Assembly: GCA_965263305.1 (NCBI GenBank)
Contig: OZ253666.1
Span: 1,426,001 to 1,490,000, forward strand
Source: MED-G105 sp965263305
GTDB lineage: Bacteria; Pseudomonadota; Alphaproteobacteria; Caulobacterales; Parvularculaceae
Length of the DNA: 64,000 bases
Direction of reading: 5' to 3'
How positions within the stretch are numbered: the first letter of the stretch is position 1; every line of letters starts with the position of its first letter. The translations under genes were made by a program, and so were the position numbers. This document shows, piece by piece, positions 61,543-64,000 of the stretch. The notes beneath the pieces were generated by a model. It had not been told where the DNA came from, did not search any database, and saw nothing but the letters and a program-made list of their open reading frames with translations.

Positions 61543-62715
61543 GTGGAACGCCCAAATGAGCAAGAAATTGCGTCAGATCTGATCACTAAAAACGCGGCAA
61601 CCAAACGGCTGATCATGTTGGGCGTTGAATCAAGTTGCGATGACACGGCGGCCGCCGTGGTCGTGCGCCATCCCGATGGGCGCGGCGAGGTGTTGTCAAA
61701 TATTGTCTGGGGCCAACAGGCTGAGCATGCGGCCTTCGGCGGCGTTGTGCCTGAAATTGCCGCGCGTAGCCATGTTGAGCGCGTTGATATCGTGATCACC
61801 CGCGCCATGGAAGACGCAGGCGTCAGCTATGACGCGTTGGACGGAATCGCGGCGACGGCCGGGCCGGGTCTTGTCGGCGGCGTCATGGTGGGGCTGACGA
61901 CAGCGAAGGCCGTCGCCCTCACCCACAATCTTCCCCTCATTCCGGTCAATCATCTCGCTGGGCACGCTCTGACGGCTCGCATGGTGGAAGAAACCCCTTT
62001 TCCATATTTGTTGTTGCTGATTTCCGGCGGACACTCGCAATTGCTCGCGGTTGACGGCGTGGACGCCTTTGAACGTTTGGGCTCAACCATCGACGACGCC
62101 GCTGGCGAAGCGTTCGACAAGACCGCCAAATTATTGGGGCTCGGACAACCTGGCGGTCCGCATGTCGAGGCGGCCGCCCGCCGAGGCGACCCAAAACGAC
62201 ACGAGTTACCGCGCCCGCTTTTAAAACGACCCGGATGTGACTTCTCTTTTTCGGGGTTGAAAACAGCCGTTCGATTAGCCGCAGAAGACGCGGCAAAGAC
62301 AGGGGCGGAAACACCCGCTGCGCGAGATCAAACCATCGCCGACATCGCCGCCTCGTTTCAGGCCGCAGTCGCCCGCCACCTCGCCGAACGCACCATCCGC
62401 GCCATGGCGCTCTTTGAAAAAACCCGAGGGGCGCGCCGCCTCGTCGTGGCGGGGGGCGTTGCGGCGAACGCGGCGATTGGATCGGCCCTACGCGAGGCGG
62501 CCGAGGCGCGGGGTTGGCGCATGACGGCGCCGCCAGCGAAATATTGCACCGATAACGGGGCGATGATCGCCTGGGCGGGATTGGAACGCGCTGCAGTCGG
62601 CCTGACCCCCGCCTTTGACGAGGCGATCGCAACAGCGCCAAAAGCGCGATGGCCCCTTGCACCGCCGGTAGCGAACAACGCCATTGGCGGCGGCAAGAAA
62701 GGGCCAAAGGCTTGA
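61543..62715 (+). CDS. tsaD: tRNA t6A transferase TsaD
   Basis: 390 residues. TsaD transfers the threonylcarbamoyl group to A37 of tRNAs reading ANN codons, with TsaB and TsaE. LGVESSCDDTAAAVVV, HLAGHALTARM (His pair for the metal), LISGGHSQLLAV and the nucleotide-binding VAGGVAANAAIG are diagnostic. The start is uncertain: GTG at 61543 gives a longer-than-usual N-terminus, and ATG at 61615 would give MLGVESSC. It is divergent from hemD. Confidence 0.95.
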   Translation: MERPNEQEIASDLITKNAATKRLIMLGVESSCDDTAAAVVVRHPDGRGEVLSNIVWGQQAEHAAFGGVVPEIAARSHVERVDIVITRAMEDAGVSYDALDGIAATAGPGLVGGVMVGLTTAKAVALTHNLPLIPVNHLAGHALTARMVEETPFPYLLLLISGGHSQLLAVDGVDAFERLGSTIDDAAGEAFDKTAKLLGLGQPGGPHVEAAARRGDPKRHELPRPLLKRPGCDFSFSGLKTAVRLAAEDAAKTGAETPAARDQTIADIAASFQAAVARHLAERTIRAMALFEKTRGARRLVVAGGVAANAAIGSALREAAEARGWRMTAPPAKYCTDNGAMIAWAGLERAAVGLTPAFDEAIATAPKARWPLAPPVANNAIGGGKKGPKA

Positions 62716-62728
62716 ACTATCAAGATAG

Positions 62729-64000
62729 TCAAGCGGCTGCGCTCACGTCGGCCCATTCAGCGATAGACGCGTTTAAATAGTCTGATCTAATTGGCTTACT
62801 GATATAATCGTCAAAGCCTTGATCAATCAAATCCTCACGACTACCTTCAATCGCATGTGCTGTGACGGCTATAATTGGGGTTTTCGTCGCGCCCGTCCGC
62901 ACATCAAACGCCCGCATAGCCTTCAACGCCTCAACCCCATCCATTACCGGCATGCTGATATCCATCAACACAAGGTCAAATTTCTGGAGTTTATAGAGGT
63001 TGTAGGCTGCCCGGCCATCATTCGCGAAGGTTAACTCAAATACCTCCGTATCAATCATATTTTGGATGACAAGTTGATTGACTTCGTTATCCTCGGCGAT
63101 CAGTATTCTCTTCAAATCACTGGCGCTGTTCTCTGTCGCCGCTTCCATTGTATCGGCCGATGATGGTGCACCGTCCAAATCCGTTTCCAACTCGCTGATG
63201 AGCCCTGACAATCGTTCGCCTGTCAGGACCTGGCAAATACTCGACATCAGCGCTTCGGACCGCACAGGCTTCGTCAAGAATTCTGTTACACCCATTTCTT
63301 TAAACTGTTGGGCGACGCCGTCGCCATCAACTGAGGACAGCACAACGACCGGTATTTTCTCAAGCGACGGAATTTCTCTCACCTGTTGAACAAGCGCAGC
63401 GCCGTCGACGTCCGGCATATGGTAATCCGTAAGAAGGAGCTCAAATGGAACATTGTCTTTTTCAGCCTGCTGCAGTTCGCGCACAGCATCGTCACCACTC
63501 TCAACCGCCCGGACAGTCGCCCCCCAGCCGGATAACTGCTCCACGAGGATCGTTCTATTAACCTGTAAATCATCGACAACCAGAATTTTGACGCCCCTAA
63601 GGTCTGCTTTGTGCTTGGTTGCCGCTGGCGTCCGGATGTCTTTGATCGGCAGATCGACTTCAAACCAAAAAGTAGATCCATCGCCGTGCACCGATGAAAC
63701 GCCAATCTCGCCTTTCATCGCCGTGATAAGGCTACGGGTGATGGTAAGACCTAGCCCTGTTCCACCGTATTTTCGCGTCGTGGTGCTCTCTGCTTGAGTG
63801 AACTCATTAAAGATTTTCCCAACTTTTTCTTCTGCAATGCCGATGCCCGTATCTTCGACGGTCACCCGAATACGGGCTTTCCCGTCGACTGGAACCGCCG
63901 ATACATCGATTAGAACATACCCATCATGGGTGAATTTAATCGCATTACCCACTAAATTCGTAATCGCCTGACGAAAGCGCCCGGCATCACCCAAGACACT
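62729..64000 (-). CDS. Hybrid sensor histidine kinase, C-terminal part (5' end outside window)
   Basis: At least 423 residues. The HATPase core begins at once: GDAGRFRQAITNLVGNAIKFT (N box), VEDTGIGIAEEKVG (G1) and GGTGLGLTITRSL (G2). Two receiver domains follow: KILVVDDLQVNRTILVEQL with the phosphoacceptor Asp in LLTDYHMPDVDG, and RILIAEDNEVNQLVI with LMDISMPVMDG. The sensor and dimerisation domains are upstream of the window. Two receivers suggest a phosphorelay with a separate phosphotransfer protein. It is convergent with tsaD, 13 bases apart. Confidence 0.94.
   Translation of the reverse strand, partial: SVLGDAGRFRQAITNLVGNAIKFTHDGYVLIDVSAVPVDGKARIRVTVEDTGIGIAEEKVGKIFNEFTQAESTTTRKYGGTGLGLTITRSLITAMKGEIGVSSVHGDGSTFWFEVDLPIKDIRTPAATKHKADLRGVKILVVDDLQVNRTILVEQLSGWGATVRAVESGDDAVRELQQAEKDNVPFELLLTDYHMPDVDGAALVQQVREIPSLEKIPVVVLSSVDGDGVAQQFKEMGVTEFLTKPVRSEALMSSICQVLTGERLSGLISELETDLDGAPSSADTMEAATENSASDLKRILIAEDNEVNQLVIQNMIDTEVFELTFANDGRAAYNLYKLQKFDLVLMDISMPVMDGVEALKAMRAFDVRTGATKTPIIAVTAHAIEGSREDLIDQGFDDYISKPIRSDYLNASIAEWADVSAAA

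Overview
This window is chromosomal DNA of an alphaproteobacterium, moderately GC-rich. The gene neighbourhoods resemble those of the Parvularculales and Caulobacterales/Hyphomonadaceae. The clues are nfu...tsaB-rimI-fur, tsaE-amgK-murU-addB-addA-trxA next to folC-accD-trpA, hemD-mitofilin-hemY, a BamF-like (DUF3035) lipoprotein, MmcB, alphaproteobacterial-type AddAB, and a Fur protein without the usual CxxC zinc site. This is inference from gene content; no rRNA lies in the window. I found no tRNA, CRISPR array, prophage or insertion sequence. Most of the window is housekeeping, with short accessory stretches between.

Layout: 1-4.5 kb holds the end of amn, a DUF3088 protein, a BamF-like lipoprotein with a strong terminator, mutL and a GNAT. 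4.5-14.9 kb is more accessory. It has an Lrp regulator divergent from a LysE exporter, a beta-lactamase-fold lipoprotein, a hypothetical membrane protein and a hypothetical exported protein. It also has a ~1000-residue esterase-like/transmembrane/beta-propeller protein, a DUF3291 gene that looks frameshifted, a thioesterase, a nitroreductase, a YaiI-type protein and a VOC protein. 15-18.2 kb is dnaK-dnaJ. 18.7-21.9 kb is a convergent pair: a TbpB-like surface lipoprotein and a Slam (DUF560) outer-membrane protein, the most system-like accessory element here. 22.2-26.8 kb carries a micro-protein, fur, rimI, tsaB, a RutE-like reductase, mtfA, dodecin and nfu. 27-34 kb carries maeB, small genes, mmcB, a dioxygenase/sulfotransferase-like fusion, and a ferredoxin with its reductase.

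34-47 kb is a long housekeeping block: tsaE, the peptidoglycan-recycling pair amgK-murU, addB-addA recombination nuclease and trxA on the plus strand, facing folC, accD and trpA on the minus strand. trpB is not beside trpA; a solitary cytosine-5 DNA methyltransferase and a HAD phosphatase occupy that position. 49-56 kb has a small secreted protein, a hydrolase, an MFS transporter, a threonine aldolase-like enzyme, a DUF547 protein, an SDR and an O-antigen-ligase-like membrane protein. 56.3-61.5 kb is hemD-mitofilin-hemY; the mitofilin gene contains eight perfect 9-bp tandem repeats. tsaD follows divergently, and the window ends inside a hybrid sensor kinase.

The best candidates for closer study are the Slam/cargo pair, the hydrolase-propeller membrane protein, the dioxygenase fusion, the mitofilin repeat tract, and the DUF3291 frameshift. 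Start codons were often moved inward from the longest open frame using Shine-Dalgarno sites, signal peptides or family N-termini; these shifts are stated in each entry.
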